DNA of 64,000 bases from contig JARKIP010000023.1 of NCBI GenBank assembly GCA_029990175.1, positions 26,369,501-26,433,500 on the forward strand. The letters run 5' to 3'. The notes under the pieces were generated by a model, which made no database searches, was not told the DNA's origin, and saw only the letters and a program-made list of their open reading frames with translations. The stretch is from Petunia secreta. Lineage: Eukaryota; Streptophyta; Magnoliopsida; Solanales; Solanaceae. The position numbers and the translations under genes were made by a program. This document shows positions 45,265 to 56,490 of this stretch, piece after piece. The first letter of the stretch is position 1. Each line of letters opens with the position of its first letter.

Positions 45265-48200
45265 TGTAATCACCTAATTTTGGCACCTAAAATACAAAAT
45301 TGCATGAAATACGTATGTTAATTGTTATGTGATTTTACCTTTTCTTCGGTTATTTTTAATTAATTAATTAGGAAAAAATACTAGAAAATTATCAAAAAAT
45401 ATATATTTGTTATGTGTCTAACTGTGTCTTTACATTTTGACTGTGATAATCTAGTATTTGCATAATTTTAAGTGTTAGTTAATTAGTCTATTTGTTAATT
45501 GTGTGTGTTAGATAATTTGTACTTTAGTAGTTTAAACTTGCAATTAGGACTATTTGTGAAACCCAAAAACAGAGCTAATGAAGCCCAACATTTCAGCCCA
45601 CCCCTCATTTAACCCGAAATCATCACAGCCGTGGGATCAGTTTGATCTAACGGCTCAAAATCCCCCATCCCTTTCAACCCTTTAACCCTAACCCCTTTCC
45701 ATTGCCTCATTCGACCAAAACCATATCCCCCATTTCCCAAATTTCTCTCACCCGAAATCGCCTAGCCACCATGAATCACCACCCTTCCACCGGCCTCCAA
45801 CTACCATTTCCGCTAATTAAAGACATCCCCAGAACCACCTCGCTCTCCTCTCCCTCGATCTGGCTTCGGTTATTCCTAAAAGTTCAAGGATCGAAGTTCG
45901 AGACGCCGCCAAAGTTTGTTTCGGTGAGTTCTTTCCCTTGAGCTCTTACACGTAGGTATTTTTTTCTCATTTTCTTCATCCCGTTCCTTTCATTTTTCTA
46001 ACTGAGACGACCCCAAATGGGATCGTTTCAGTTAGAAGAAGATAGTGACGGATGCGACTGAGATTCGAAATACGAACTAGGGATGCTTGGTTGGCTGTTA
46101 AATAAACGAGATGGTGCTATGGTGTGGGGATTAGGGTGTGTAATTCTGATTGTTTAGCGAGGCAGTGGGGTATGGGACTGTGTTGGTGGTGCTAATAGAT
46201 GAACGGTGCAGCTGGGGTGACGAGGTAACTGGGACTGTTTTGGTTCGTTTGGCAATGACAAGGCCGAGATAGGGGTGATGTGAGTTTAACGATGACTTAT
46301 GGGGGAACTACCTTTTTGCTCATATGGGTGTTGCAATGTAGTCATATGATGATGATTGATTCTTTGAGTATTGGGGCAGCGAGCATAGCAGTGAGGCAGT
46401 GAACACTGGTGGCAAGATGATGTAGCCGTGATGATGTTCTTTCGACGTTGAGGCAGTTTGTCGCTGTGCAAGGGAGGTGTAACTGTGGCGTTGTGACTGT
46501 TCTTTGCATTGTTTGTGATTGATTGGTTAGTTACGGGGGTGTGTCGAGGACTGAGACGCCGCAATGATGTTGGAATTGGATTGTCAAGCTTCAGTTTTGA
46601 CAGTGTTTTGGGTGAGGTAACAACGAGGGCAATGTCGACGCAGCAACAATAGGAATTTGATGCAGTGCGTTTGCATTTTGATGAAGGGTCAGGGATTGAA
46701 AACCTTATCCTCTTTGTTTTGCTTCATGTTTTCTTTTGTTAACAAATGTTTAGATTAGATTTCTCTTCACAAGTTAGTTTAGCATGTTATAGTGATTGAG
46801 TATGCCTGAATCTGTTCAAGAGTTCATTTGTTTCAGCCGATGAACTTCTTGTTAATTGTCACAAAAAAAAAAAAAAAAAAAAAAAAAATTGAAAAGATGT
46901 TGCTTGATCATGTGTTCACTGTTTAAATATAAAGTGTGTATATGTTATTGTTGAATTTAATTGAATTAACTTGTGTGAAATCCTGCCTGGGAGAAAATTT
47001 TGCTTTAGTATGTTGGCTTTTAGTGAAATAATGAGTGTCTAATCTTGTTTGGCCTTAGTTAAGTTTTCCTACAAGTGCAAAGTAGTTAATCTGGATTTGA
47101 TTGTCTTGCAGCTTATTAGGAGTAGCTTGGACTGTTTTAGTTGGGATTTGATTAAGTTCTAGTGGTCATTTTGACCATTTTGGACTCAAAGGAGTTAAAA
47201 CTCAACCTGAGATGGTTAGAGAGGGGTATGTGTTAAAATCTGAAAATTTGAGAATAAAAAAAAGTTAAAAGTGAGTCACATGGGATTTTTAATAGGAGTC
47301 AAAAGTCAAGTAATAAGACAAAGAGTGGCAGCACTTTTTTAGGCTTTACAGGCCATCTCTTTGTTGTTTGGCATGCCTAAATTAAATTTTCTGAAAAGTT
47401 AAAGGCAAGACATGTGATCTTGTACTTTGGTTTTACTATACACTCCATTTTGGGTCTATTTAAGGGAACTAAAAACTCTCTTTGGAGGGGGATATCTGAA
47501 AGGAAAAAAAGCAAATCTGGAATCCTGAAAGAGCAAAAAATAAGAGAAGAAAATAGTGAATCAAAGCTGAAATATTATGAGAAAAAGAGGGGGGAAACAC
47601 TAGAAAGGTTTTAGAGTTGAGGTAGAGCTGAAAGGGGGCTGTTTCGTTGTGGATTATTGGGTTGTTGCTGCTCTCGGTTTGGATCCAGCCTGCTGGTAGT
47701 TGCTTTTTTTTGGGAAGTTTAAAATGCAAGGTAACTTTTCTAAGATTTACTTTCTCTTGTAGGAATTTTGCTATGTTTAAAGTCTTGTTATGTTTATGAA
47801 AATCAGTTTGATAAAGGCTCGAACGAACCTCTTTGTGAATGTTTTACTTTTCATGCTACTGGTGATGAGGATAAAAAGAAAGATATAGACGCATTTGCGT
47901 TCACTACTGCTATGATTCAAAAGGAATTGAAATATTTGTGGTATTGTTTTGAAATGAAATCAACTCGTGCAAGTATTAGAGCGTGTAGATAGATAGACAT
48001 GTGTAGGACATATATTGTAATGCTAGCCTAAAGTTTTCCTCTCTATGCTAATAAAGTTTGAATTGAAATAAGATTTGCAAACGTATACAAAATTGAAACA
48101 AATAGGCAAATTAAGATAACTTTTAACTTATCAGGATTGGCTCAATAGTGCGTTCATTTATCGACAGTAAGTTTCCCATGGCTTAGATGTGTCCTAAACT

Positions 48201-48813
48201 TAAGCAGGTATGATTAATTAAATGAGTTATGACTTAAATGACGAGTTCAAATGCATTTCAACTCAAATGAGATACGAGTTGGCAAGCTAATAGGCCGAAT
48301 CAAATTCAATTAAAATTAAATAAATATTCGATTACATTAGAACTCATATTAAGTCAAGAGATTTCGAACGGGTGAAGTACCTGCGCGATTTAATTGATTT
48401 AAGTCGAAAGATTTCGAACGAGTGAAGTTCTCGCGCGATTATATTCGATTGGAGTTCAATTGTCAAACGATAAAAAGTAAGAATAAATTGAAGCGTAATA
48501 AGATCAAGGCAAAATATAAGAAACAAGTTCAAAGAGTCGAACTGCGTCAATAAAAGCAACTGTGCTTGGCACAGGACTCGAGGGTGCCTAACACCTTCCC
48601 GCGAGTCAACCGAGATCCTTACCTGGAACTCTGACGCAGACCATTTACGAGTCATAGGTGTTCTAGGTACACCACTTTGGTGACTTGGCACACCTTTAAC
48701 TTGTCAAGTGGCGACTCCGATAATCTCCTAATAATTTGTGTACCTATCAACACCGTCACAGACCTTTTAAAACTAATAAGTTTTTTCTTTTATGTTAAAA
48801 AAGGGTCGTGACA
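45265..48813 (+). repeat. 3' LTR of G (about 3.5 kb)
   Basis: Starts TGTAATCACCTAATTTTGG, related to the Ogre-like ends of B and C (TGTTGACACCTAATTTTG in B), and ends GGGTCGTGACA. It contains a 26-base A run (46863-46888) and the conserved U5 motifs at 48597-48609 and 48709-48719. Its last 670 bp duplicate the 5' LTR remnant. Confidence 0.88.
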
Positions 48814-48816
48814 GTT

Positions 48817-49020
48817 TCGTCGATAGCATCACACCCTTTGATCCAAACGCAAAAGGGTATACCGAAAGAGTATATAGTATACCAAAAGGGTATACGTTGC
48901 TTAAAACAACAAAAACTCAAGTATTTATTTGCTCGATAGCATCGCACACTTTGATCTAAATGTACAAATATATACCAAAAGAGTATATAGTATATTAAAA
49001 GGTATACTTTATTCAAAACA
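48817..49020. repeat. 117-bp tandem array, right part
   Basis: Nearly two units continuing the array interrupted by G, with CGATAGCATCGCACACTTTG and GTATAC boxes. Confidence 0.85.
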
Positions 49021-49984
49021 ACATAACTGAAACAATCACAGTTTTTCTAATTGAAATAGGATGAGAACAATAAATAGTATCATTGAAGTCTAAATGGTGT
49101 CACAAATGTACTTTCATTTATGTATCTTGCACAAAGTTAGTACAATTAATCTTCACAAAATAAAATATATGTCTAAATGGAAATTAAACTATCTTTAACC
49201 TAACGTATCACATAACTAATATAACTTGGTAATCGTTGTGGAAAGAGACAAATCATCAAGCGAAGTCAACATGAATTTCTGCTCGTATATCCTGCTTAAA
49301 ACTTGTGGTATATCCACCACAAAATCGTAGAATTTCTCCAACATTTCCAACATGTCACAAAATGCACAAATACAAGATTCGTCTCTGTCCATGCAATGGC
49401 AGCTTCATGAACTTTGGTTCCATGTTAGCCTCCTATTCATGTCACCTGGTACAATTTCAGACATTCATACTAAAGCACTACTAATCAGGATTGTGCTTTA
49501 TACTACACTTCTAAAGTAAATCATATTGAAGCTAACGATAATCTCGAATAGTGCTATTCTTTATAAAGATTAAATTTAAAGAGCCTAAATACCTAAGATA
49601 AAGAAGCTTAGTAAATAGTCTTAAAACACATGAGTACTTTCATTTAATTAATACACATAAACTAGATATCCATATTGTTGAATGAAACAACAAATAAGTA
49701 TGAAGCAGCAATAGGGTCACAAAAAGTCATGAACATAGGTAGATACCTTTCTAGTAGTGGTTGCCTCCTTTTCCTGACCTTTTCTATATACCTATCTTCC
49801 TCAGACTGCAAATCAAGTGCAAATTGTGAACTAATCATATATTACTACACTTTAAGCATATTCTAAGATAAGTAGCAAAACAGTAGTATTTTGAGTATAT
49901 CACATCCAGTCAACTTGCCAATGCATAACTTAAGTATTAACTAGCCAAAAAAAAAAAAAGAATCACAATATAAGAACGCGCAGC
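49021..49984. other. Unidentified AT-rich DNA
   Basis: No gene, repeat or element recognised. It is the flank of the split array on the left and of E2 on the right. Confidence 0.5.
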
Positions 49985-49989
49985 AACAT
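49985..49989. repeat. Target-site duplication of E2, left copy
   Basis: AACAT immediately before the LTR start TGAAACGACC; the same pentamer follows at 58970-58974. Confidence 0.93.
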
Positions 49990-52563
49990 TGAAACGACCT
50001 CAGTCAGTCGTTTCGGAAGTTAGGACGCCGATTGGCGTGCCAATAATTTTAAAATATTTATAAGGTCCATTAGGACCTGTCTGTAAAATTTGAGCTAAAT
50101 CAGAACTCGTTTGGTAGGCATCGGAAAAAGATGTCAGTTTTTATTGTCGATAAATATTAAAAAGAGATTTTCGAGCTCGGTTTTGGCGAATGAGCTCCGA
50201 TTCGAAATCTGAAAGCGCTATTAGGTTCATATGATTATTTATGACTTTTATGAACTTTCGAAAGTGAATTTCGATGTTGTTCGACTAGTTTCTGCTAAAA
50301 TGCTGAAAGTTAAATAATTTGATCTTTTTCCATTTAATTTGCATATTGAGTTTCGGGAGTCCAATTTGAGATCCGCCTTCGCGAGTATGTTATATATATT
50401 TTGTATAACTTGTATGCAAAAGTTAGAATTATTTCAAATATCATAGAGTACCGTTTTAATTTTTACTGTAGCAGCGAATTTATTTTTTTTCAAAAAAGGA
50501 AAAGAATGAAAATTGGAAAAGGTTAGGCGGTGCCTAATACATATATATTAGTATGTTTAGAATGAGGAACGAAACATGAACAGAGACTCAGAAATATTTA
50601 AAAAAAATATCAGAAAATTGAAAAAGGAAAGGAAAAGGAGCCGGAGAAAAATAAGATTTTCACCCCGAAACATTCAGGTAATGATGGTAACTCATTATCT
50701 TAGCTTATTACGTGTTTTTGAATATATTTTTACGGTAAAAATTGGGATATTAGACATCGTTTTAATAAGTTCAATTAATAGTTTAAAGGGTCAAATGGAC
50801 CCCGATGATGGAATTGATTATATATTCGTACTCAGTAAGTTATGCGCAATATATAAATGTAATTTATTTAGGGTTTAGTTATGTGGTTTTGAACCATGTA
50901 TATAGGCCTGGCCTGCGTATTGCGTATGCGAATAGGGTATCATGTTCCTAACCGGATTAACCTAAGATGTGAGGAATGAAGCCTTTAGCCTAATTTGATA
51001 TATTTTTCTGCTTATTGAATAGAGTGGGATCGTTTGGCAATGAAATCAAAGGACAAGCGGTTATTGAATGGATGTACTAACTTTGTAACAAGGTACGTGT
51101 TTATATCCATTTCTTTGGAGGCACCTGGCCTCGTGGATTTTCTACCAAGTGTTCCTTACGTGTGTAGCTGCCGATAGGCGTACTCCTTACGCCTTAGCTT
51201 TGGATTTAACTTGTATATTATATATTATGTCCTGTTGTTGGTATTGCATTGAGGATCTGAGCACTGTACTCTGGCTGTGACTTGGCATCTACTTCCCGGC
51301 TGTCGGTGAGAGTCCCGCGCCGGTGTAGGGTTATTATTGCATCACAGTGCATTCATATTCATTATATGTCATTCATATCCATTACATTGCATATCATATT
51401 TTGTGCAGGAGTATTCCGCCCCAGGAGCAGGAGTATTCCGCTCCATAGTATCATATTGAGGGTATGAGTATTCCGCCCCAGGAGCAGGAGTATTTCGCTC
51501 CATTGTATCATATTGAGAGTAGGAGTATTCCGCCCCAGGAGCAGGAGTATTCCGCTCCATTATATCATATTGAGGGTAGGAGGATTCCGCCCCAGGAGAG
51601 AGCAGGAGTATTCTGCCTCAGCTTTACATTATATCGGGTGCAGGAGTATTCCGCCCCAAGAGAGTGCAGGAGTATTCCGCCTCTAGTTTATATTATATCA
51701 GGTGCAGGAGTATTCCGCCCCAGGAGCAGGAGTATTCCGCTCCAGTTGGTTATCAGATTTGTTTCCCCTCGAATGCAGGAGTATTTCGCTTCGAGATGGG
51801 ATGGCGGGCACATGTGACCCTCTGCATCATATTTCAGCTCATTTCATTTCATCTCACTTCATTTTATTTCATCTTAACTCATACCATTGTGTAGATTTGC
51901 GGTACATAACTACTGTTCTGCTTATATTTGCATTGCTTATTTGTTAATATCTTTCTGGCACGCACCCTTGGTTGAGTTTAGAAGTTTCTTACGTGTTTTC
52001 GATTTTTATCTGGCTCTGTCTTTTTATAATTTAAATAAAAGGAATTTTGCTTATCTGTTTCTTCTCCCTGGCTAGCTATCCTATTCTTTGAGGTGGCTAG
52101 TCTGCCCCACTTATTGAGTCCTTTTGACTCACCCTTGTTTGTTGTTTGTTTCTTGTCTATCTATTTCGTTTCGGCAGGTTCGCTCCAGGATTGAGTTCGC
52201 CACGTTGTGAAGGAGCGAAGACGACTTCAGCTGTCAGGGTGAGCCAGCTTTTATTCCGAATGGCCACCAGTTTATTGTTTATTATTTCAGCTGCGTTTTG
52301 CTCCCTTCAGGAGGTATCTGTCTTTTTTTGTACTCTTAGATGTCTAGTCTGCATAGCCCTAAACCTAGTATGTGGGTAGTCAGCTGTAATTTCTTTTTTA
52401 CGGTTTAGAGATATCATTATGTTTGTACTTTTTCTAAGTCTTGTTATTATTTATAAATTAAATTATATTTATTTTCCTAATTTAATTGAAAAGGGTTCGC
52501 CCGATGGGTCTAAGGAAGAATGTCGGGTGGCCGCACGGCCTAAACGGATTTCGTGTCGTGTCA
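49990..52563 (+). repeat. 5' LTR of E2
   Basis: Starts TGAAACGACCTCAGTCAGTC, where GAAACGAC and GTCGTTTC form an 8-bp stem, and ends GTCGTGTCA. A tandem array occupies 51405-51795. A tRNA-like CTGGCTCTG lies at 52010-52018. Confidence 0.93.
51405..51795. repeat. GGAGTATTCCGC minisatellite in E2 5' LTR
   Basis: About 13 copies of the core CAGGAGTATTCCGC in alternating contexts (CCCCAGGAG or TCCATTGTATCA), giving a higher-order unit near 60 bp. The 3' LTR counterpart is 57893-58225. Confidence 0.88.
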
Positions 52564-52565
52564 GG

Positions 52566-52577
52566 TTGTATCAGAGC
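52566..52577 (+). promoter_or_regulatory. Primer-binding site of E2
   Basis: TTGTATCAGAGC, one mismatch from the initiator-Met site, two bases after the LTR end. Confidence 0.82.
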
Positions 52578-52599
52578 CCAGTTTAGAGTCTATCCAGAC

Positions 52600-54500
52600 T
52601 AAGACAGTGTCTAGTAGAGTCTCGGCGATGGATACGTAGACGTCCGTACTTATCTACGAGAGGCTATGATAGCATTTAGGAAGTTTCACTTCCTTCAATT
52701 CTGATCGTGCGTCGGTCTAGGATGCAAAAGTATTTTCGTTAATTCGTTCGTGGTAATTGTGAACCCTCGTACGACAAATCAGCAAACGGAAGGAGTTCAG
52801 GACGAAGCAGTCTAGCCTGGGGCTAGCACTAACGAAGCCCCGAGAGTTTTGATTGTGGTGACGATCTAGTTACGTAGGTCCCAGCTGTACGAGCTCGCGA
52901 TGGGAAAGGGAGCAGGGCCTTGTAGTCCCCTTGGCTCTCTATGATGCTTTACGAGAATCTTGGCGACGCAAATACCGTAAGAACCTATTATTCGCTGGGC
53001 AGCTTATCAGGTTGCCGCATGTGCAGACGTTTGATCTCAGGGAGCTCCTTTTCTGGTTCTTAATATTGTTGCAGTAAACTATATTCCGGAGGTAGTATGT
53101 GTTGTACCTCTAATTGTTCTGGCTGGTTAGCCAGCCGAGGTATCAGTTCGGTCCGAGTGTCCGAAGAGGTTGCATTATTTTACGCGGTTGAACCTTCCGA
53201 TATTCTTAAGCAATGCATCAGATAAACCTCTTGATTCTTTTTAAAAATAAAATGATGTCAGCATATCCTTCAGGTTGTTGGTTATCTCGAGCAATATGCT
53301 GTGTATTATTCTGCTTTCCAGTTTCAGGGTCCAGCCTTGAATTGGTGGGCCGCTCTCTTATTAGCTAACTTGGTTCGGTTTTTCTTCTAGATTCGTGGAA
53401 AGTTCCTTTCGAGTAGCGAGTGAGATGAAAAGTGTTTCCAGTTTGAGTGGATTAGACAGGGTAGCCTATCGGTTAGCCTATTGGTGTTTCAGAATATCAG
53501 ATTGAATTCTATATAATGGCTGGATATGCATTAGAACTAGTTCATGAGCCTTTCGAGAGATTCAGAGATTTATTGATGACCTTTATTTTTCCTTGAAATC
53601 CCAGATGGCTCGAGAAATTGAGGTCTGGATTTTATTTGATGTTGTTGTTAATATTGCCCGAAGGTTCGAGGCATACCATAAGTTAGAGCGGGCAGAGTTA
53701 GAGCGGGAAAGTACGAGATCCCATGGCCCTGGTGGGTAACCATGGTACCTCATTTGGAGGTAAAAGTTCTGATTATTTTGTAAGGTCACCTTCCAGGTTA
53801 TCTCAGCTTATGTCACTTGATTCTTAGAGTGCGCCAGTGGCTCATCAAGATCAGATCCAGTCTTCTCTTTACAGCTATCAAGAATCTTTCCAGCTTCCAT
53901 TTTTCAGCAAAAATGTGGTATCATTATTGTGAGTCTGGCTATCCTTTAAAGAGTTTTCCGTTACTCCGCCGAGTAGGCAGTCATCCTTTCTCTCGTCAGG
54001 CACCTGCACAATCGCAGGGGATTTTATTTAGATCTCAATCAACCAGAGAAATGCCACGATCCATTAAAGGTTGAGAGCGTGGTGGCAGTTATTCTTCAGG
54101 AGATAATTATCAGTGTAGCGGCTTAGTTCAGCCGCAGAGGCAGTTTTATGAACTGCCAGTCTGGCAGGATGCTGAGGCATCCGATGTGTGTCTTATCATG
54201 TTTCGATGGTTTCCTTGGATGTCGTTTCTATAAAGAATCGGTTACGGTAGAGGGGCGAGCTTCTGGTATGATTCATTCCTGGCGTTTATGAGACCCTACT
54301 AATTTATCTGGTCTAAATATGAGATATTTGACAGTGAGTGTCGCTATTTCCTGCTTGGTATCCTGTTGTGCCTTCTCTTATTATATCAAATCAGTTTACC
54401 TCTCTTCTCGGAATTCCGTGTTGGTTGGATGATGGGATCCTTATTCTTCACCATCAGCAAGTGTTATCATTTCTTCCAGTGTAAAGTGATTAGTATGTAA
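52600..54500 (+). pseudogene. gag: Remnant of E2 gag and protease
   Basis: Full of stops and shifts, but pieces remain: FRFQGPALNWWAALLLANLV (53319-53380) from capsid, and at 53895-53945 a damaged zinc knuckle reading WYHYCESGYPLKSFP where the family has two Cys, one His and a Cys. Protease-like shreds follow at 54180-54420 without an active-site motif. No start can be assigned, and I could not follow RT. Confidence 0.5.
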
Positions 54501-55175
54501 TATTCGATTTACGTATCTCTTCTTGGTTCAAAACGCTAGTAAAATCATGTTATCCTATGAGCTTGTCTGGGTTATAAAAGGGTTTATGGTAAATTGTCAA
54601 AGTTTGCTTCTTATGGAGAAGTCAAATTGGCATGGATGTTGTTCCGTGAAGCTCATTTAATATCTATTTCCTCAATTGCGATTCTTTGGCTAGCTCAGGT
54701 AGCCAAGCAAATAAGAGCATGAGCTTCCTAAAGCTCAAATTATTTCTATTCTCAGTCCGTTGTCATCTCTTCTTTATTCGGCGCTGGTGAGCTTAGGCGG
54801 TCAGTAACCTATTGTGATGTTCCCTTTGTTGAGCCAGAGTACGTGTCAAGGTAGCCGGGTAAGCACATTGTTGTTTTTCAAGGTTTCTAAGAGTAATGAG
54901 AGGCGTCATTTGACCTTTGATTTGATCCATCAGGCGGTGGTGCTTATAGAAAATGTATGGAGTTGTGAACTCGAGAGTTGCAACTGTTTGGCAACTCGAG
55001 AGAGTAATTTGGTAGCTCAGGTCTGAGCCGCGTTCTCTATTTAGCTAAGTCTTCCTTAATCCAGCAGGTTGTGCGAGGATGACTATTTCTATTCAAATTA
55101 GTTGTATGAGTTTGTGCTTTGAGTGGAGGAGTCTTCCTCCAAATATTGAATGGTAATACTAAATCTCTAAAGCGT
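54501..55175 (+). other. Decayed internal sequence of E2
   Basis: No coding remnant recognised beyond short fragments. It ends where an F-type fragment joins in antisense. Confidence 0.4.
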
Positions 55176-55690
55176 TGATACCACTTTTGCCACGACCCAA
55201 CCTAGGGCACGACAGAAACCTACAATGAGTGTCGATCACTGCTAAACTCACTATTAATATATTAATGCCAGAGATAAGCTGGCAACCTGATCATATATAC
55301 GTACCTATCTGCTGAAAGCATAAAGTCTGGAAAGATGACATGACTTTAAGTTGCTGGCAATTAGAACACTGAGCCGCAAGTTCTGCTATGTCATACTTCA
55401 TTCCATCCCACCAATAAATCTGCTTAAGATCATGGTACATCTTAGTCGAACCTGGATGAACAGTGTATTTGGAATAATGTGCCTCTATCATAATCTGTCC
55501 ACGTAAATCGGCAAAATCAGGAATACAGAGTCTATCTTTATACATGAGAACACCGTCAGTAGTAACCCTGTGTGGTGACTTCGGTTTTCTTCTAGCTATC
55601 TGTCTGTATTTAACTGGAACTGGATCCTCATGATGACAATGTTTTACTTCATGAAAATTTAGAGTTAAAAGTCTAGTGCAGCTTATCGTC
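55176..55690 (-). pseudogene. pol: Antisense F-type fragment: integrase N-terminus fused to LTR U5 and primer site
   Basis: In minus-strand order: spacer upstream of integrase, KDRLCIPDFADLRGQIMIEA, then the zinc-binding region HPGSTKMYHDLKQIYWWDG and AAQCSNCQQLK. It then jumps at about 55345 directly into the F-type LTR U5 (55345-55188) and the first eight bases of the primer site (TGGTATCA, 55183-55176). Integrase core and everything to the LTR are missing. Part of it recurs at 63790-64000. Orientation is opposite to E2. Confidence 0.78.
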
Positions 55691-56474
55691 CATCCATCAT
55701 TGGCATATCTCCTTCACACCTCAACATTTTGGGAAGTTACTTTAGCATTATAAGTGCACGTGTAATCAACTTTGTTGCTGGTATTTTGCTTCAGCACATG
55801 GTTCAACTACATGTCTCTTGTATTTTCGCTTTTTCAAGTCATAATATTTCCAATTCAAAGACAATACCCTAAAGTAGATGTTCAGTCTGAAGATCATTCC
55901 TGGTCTGCATGATACTATCCAGTATGATAGACCCTGTTCAGATGAACCTTTGGCATACATTAGGATATGAGTAACTACATTCCCACAAGGAGCTTGCAGA
56001 ACAACACTAACATCACCTGGGATGTTGCATAGTGCGTTCGTAAAAAATAATATAGCTTGTATCAAATCTTCTATAGTGTGTAGTGACAAGGTACTTCAAA
56101 AGCTTCCCCTATTGCATCAAGCGTGAGCTAATTTTTAGTTCCATCGACCTGTTCTATATCAAAAGGTATATCGAAGGGGTGATTATCGGCTGAATCATGT
56201 TAACCCATTCAAAGTTTCGTGTATCTTTGCTTCGAAAATGTAGAACTCTCTTCTCGTGATCGAGGAAGATTCAGCTTAGTCAGAATAAGCTGTGTAATGG
56301 TATTATCATATTATCCAGATATATTTTATTCCAAAAGTTCGATATGCGTGTTATAATTCTGATCCTGTAATCAGCAAATAATGCCCGTGGAGTAACTCAT
56401 GAAGGTCGTGCAAGTTCTCTTGTTATCATCTTGAATCTTGCTTTAGACTTAGGCTCGTTCGAGGACGAACGAGA
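55691..56474. other. Internal 3' part of E2, with an unrecognised 107-codon frame on minus (56089-55766)
   Basis: The minus-strand frame begins MSLHTIEDLIQAILFF and looks protein-like in composition, but I cannot name a family. It may be a captured host fragment or chance. The rest has no recognised content; a short palindrome GTTCGAGGACGAAC lies at 56457-56470. Confidence 0.3.
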
Positions 56475-56490
56475 GTATAAGTGGAAGAGA
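56475..56490 (+). promoter_or_regulatory. Polypurine tract of E2
   Basis: TATAAGTGGAAGAGAA immediately before the 3' LTR. Confidence 0.72.

Larger units (their letters stand above)
36956..48813 (+). mobile_element. Element G: young Ogre-like element without pol
   Basis: Order is truncated 5' LTR (36956-37622), tRNA-Arg-type primer site, leader, decayed gag (39259-40628), long non-coding 3' region with tandem arrays (40629-45251), polypurine tract and full 3' LTR (45265-48813). The 667 bp shared by the two LTRs differ by only about two substitutions and a 3-bp indel, so the insertion is recent. No RT, RNase H or integrase can be found in any frame; it must have depended on proteins supplied in trans. 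The array on either side shows where it landed; no target duplication survives because the 5' LTR end is deleted. Confidence 0.83.

Noticed and set aside
45702..45941. 79-codon frame near the start of the 3' LTR of G
   Set aside because: LTR sequence, no domain; the 5' LTR copy is missing so conservation cannot be judged.
51282..51947. Frames with repeated SIPPQEQEYSAP in the E2 LTR (also at 57812-58379)
   Set aside because: Translation of the GGAGTATTCCGC minisatellite.
52146..52379. Frame beginning MFLVYLFRFGRFAPGL conserved between E1 and E2 LTRs
   Set aside because: It is in LTR U5, is destroyed by a deletion in the E2 3' LTR and has no gene context; DNA-level LTR homology explains the similarity.
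56457..56470. Palindrome GTTCGAGGACGAAC as a possible terminator or operator
   Set aside because: Single short occurrence in decayed pol end; no support for a regulatory role.
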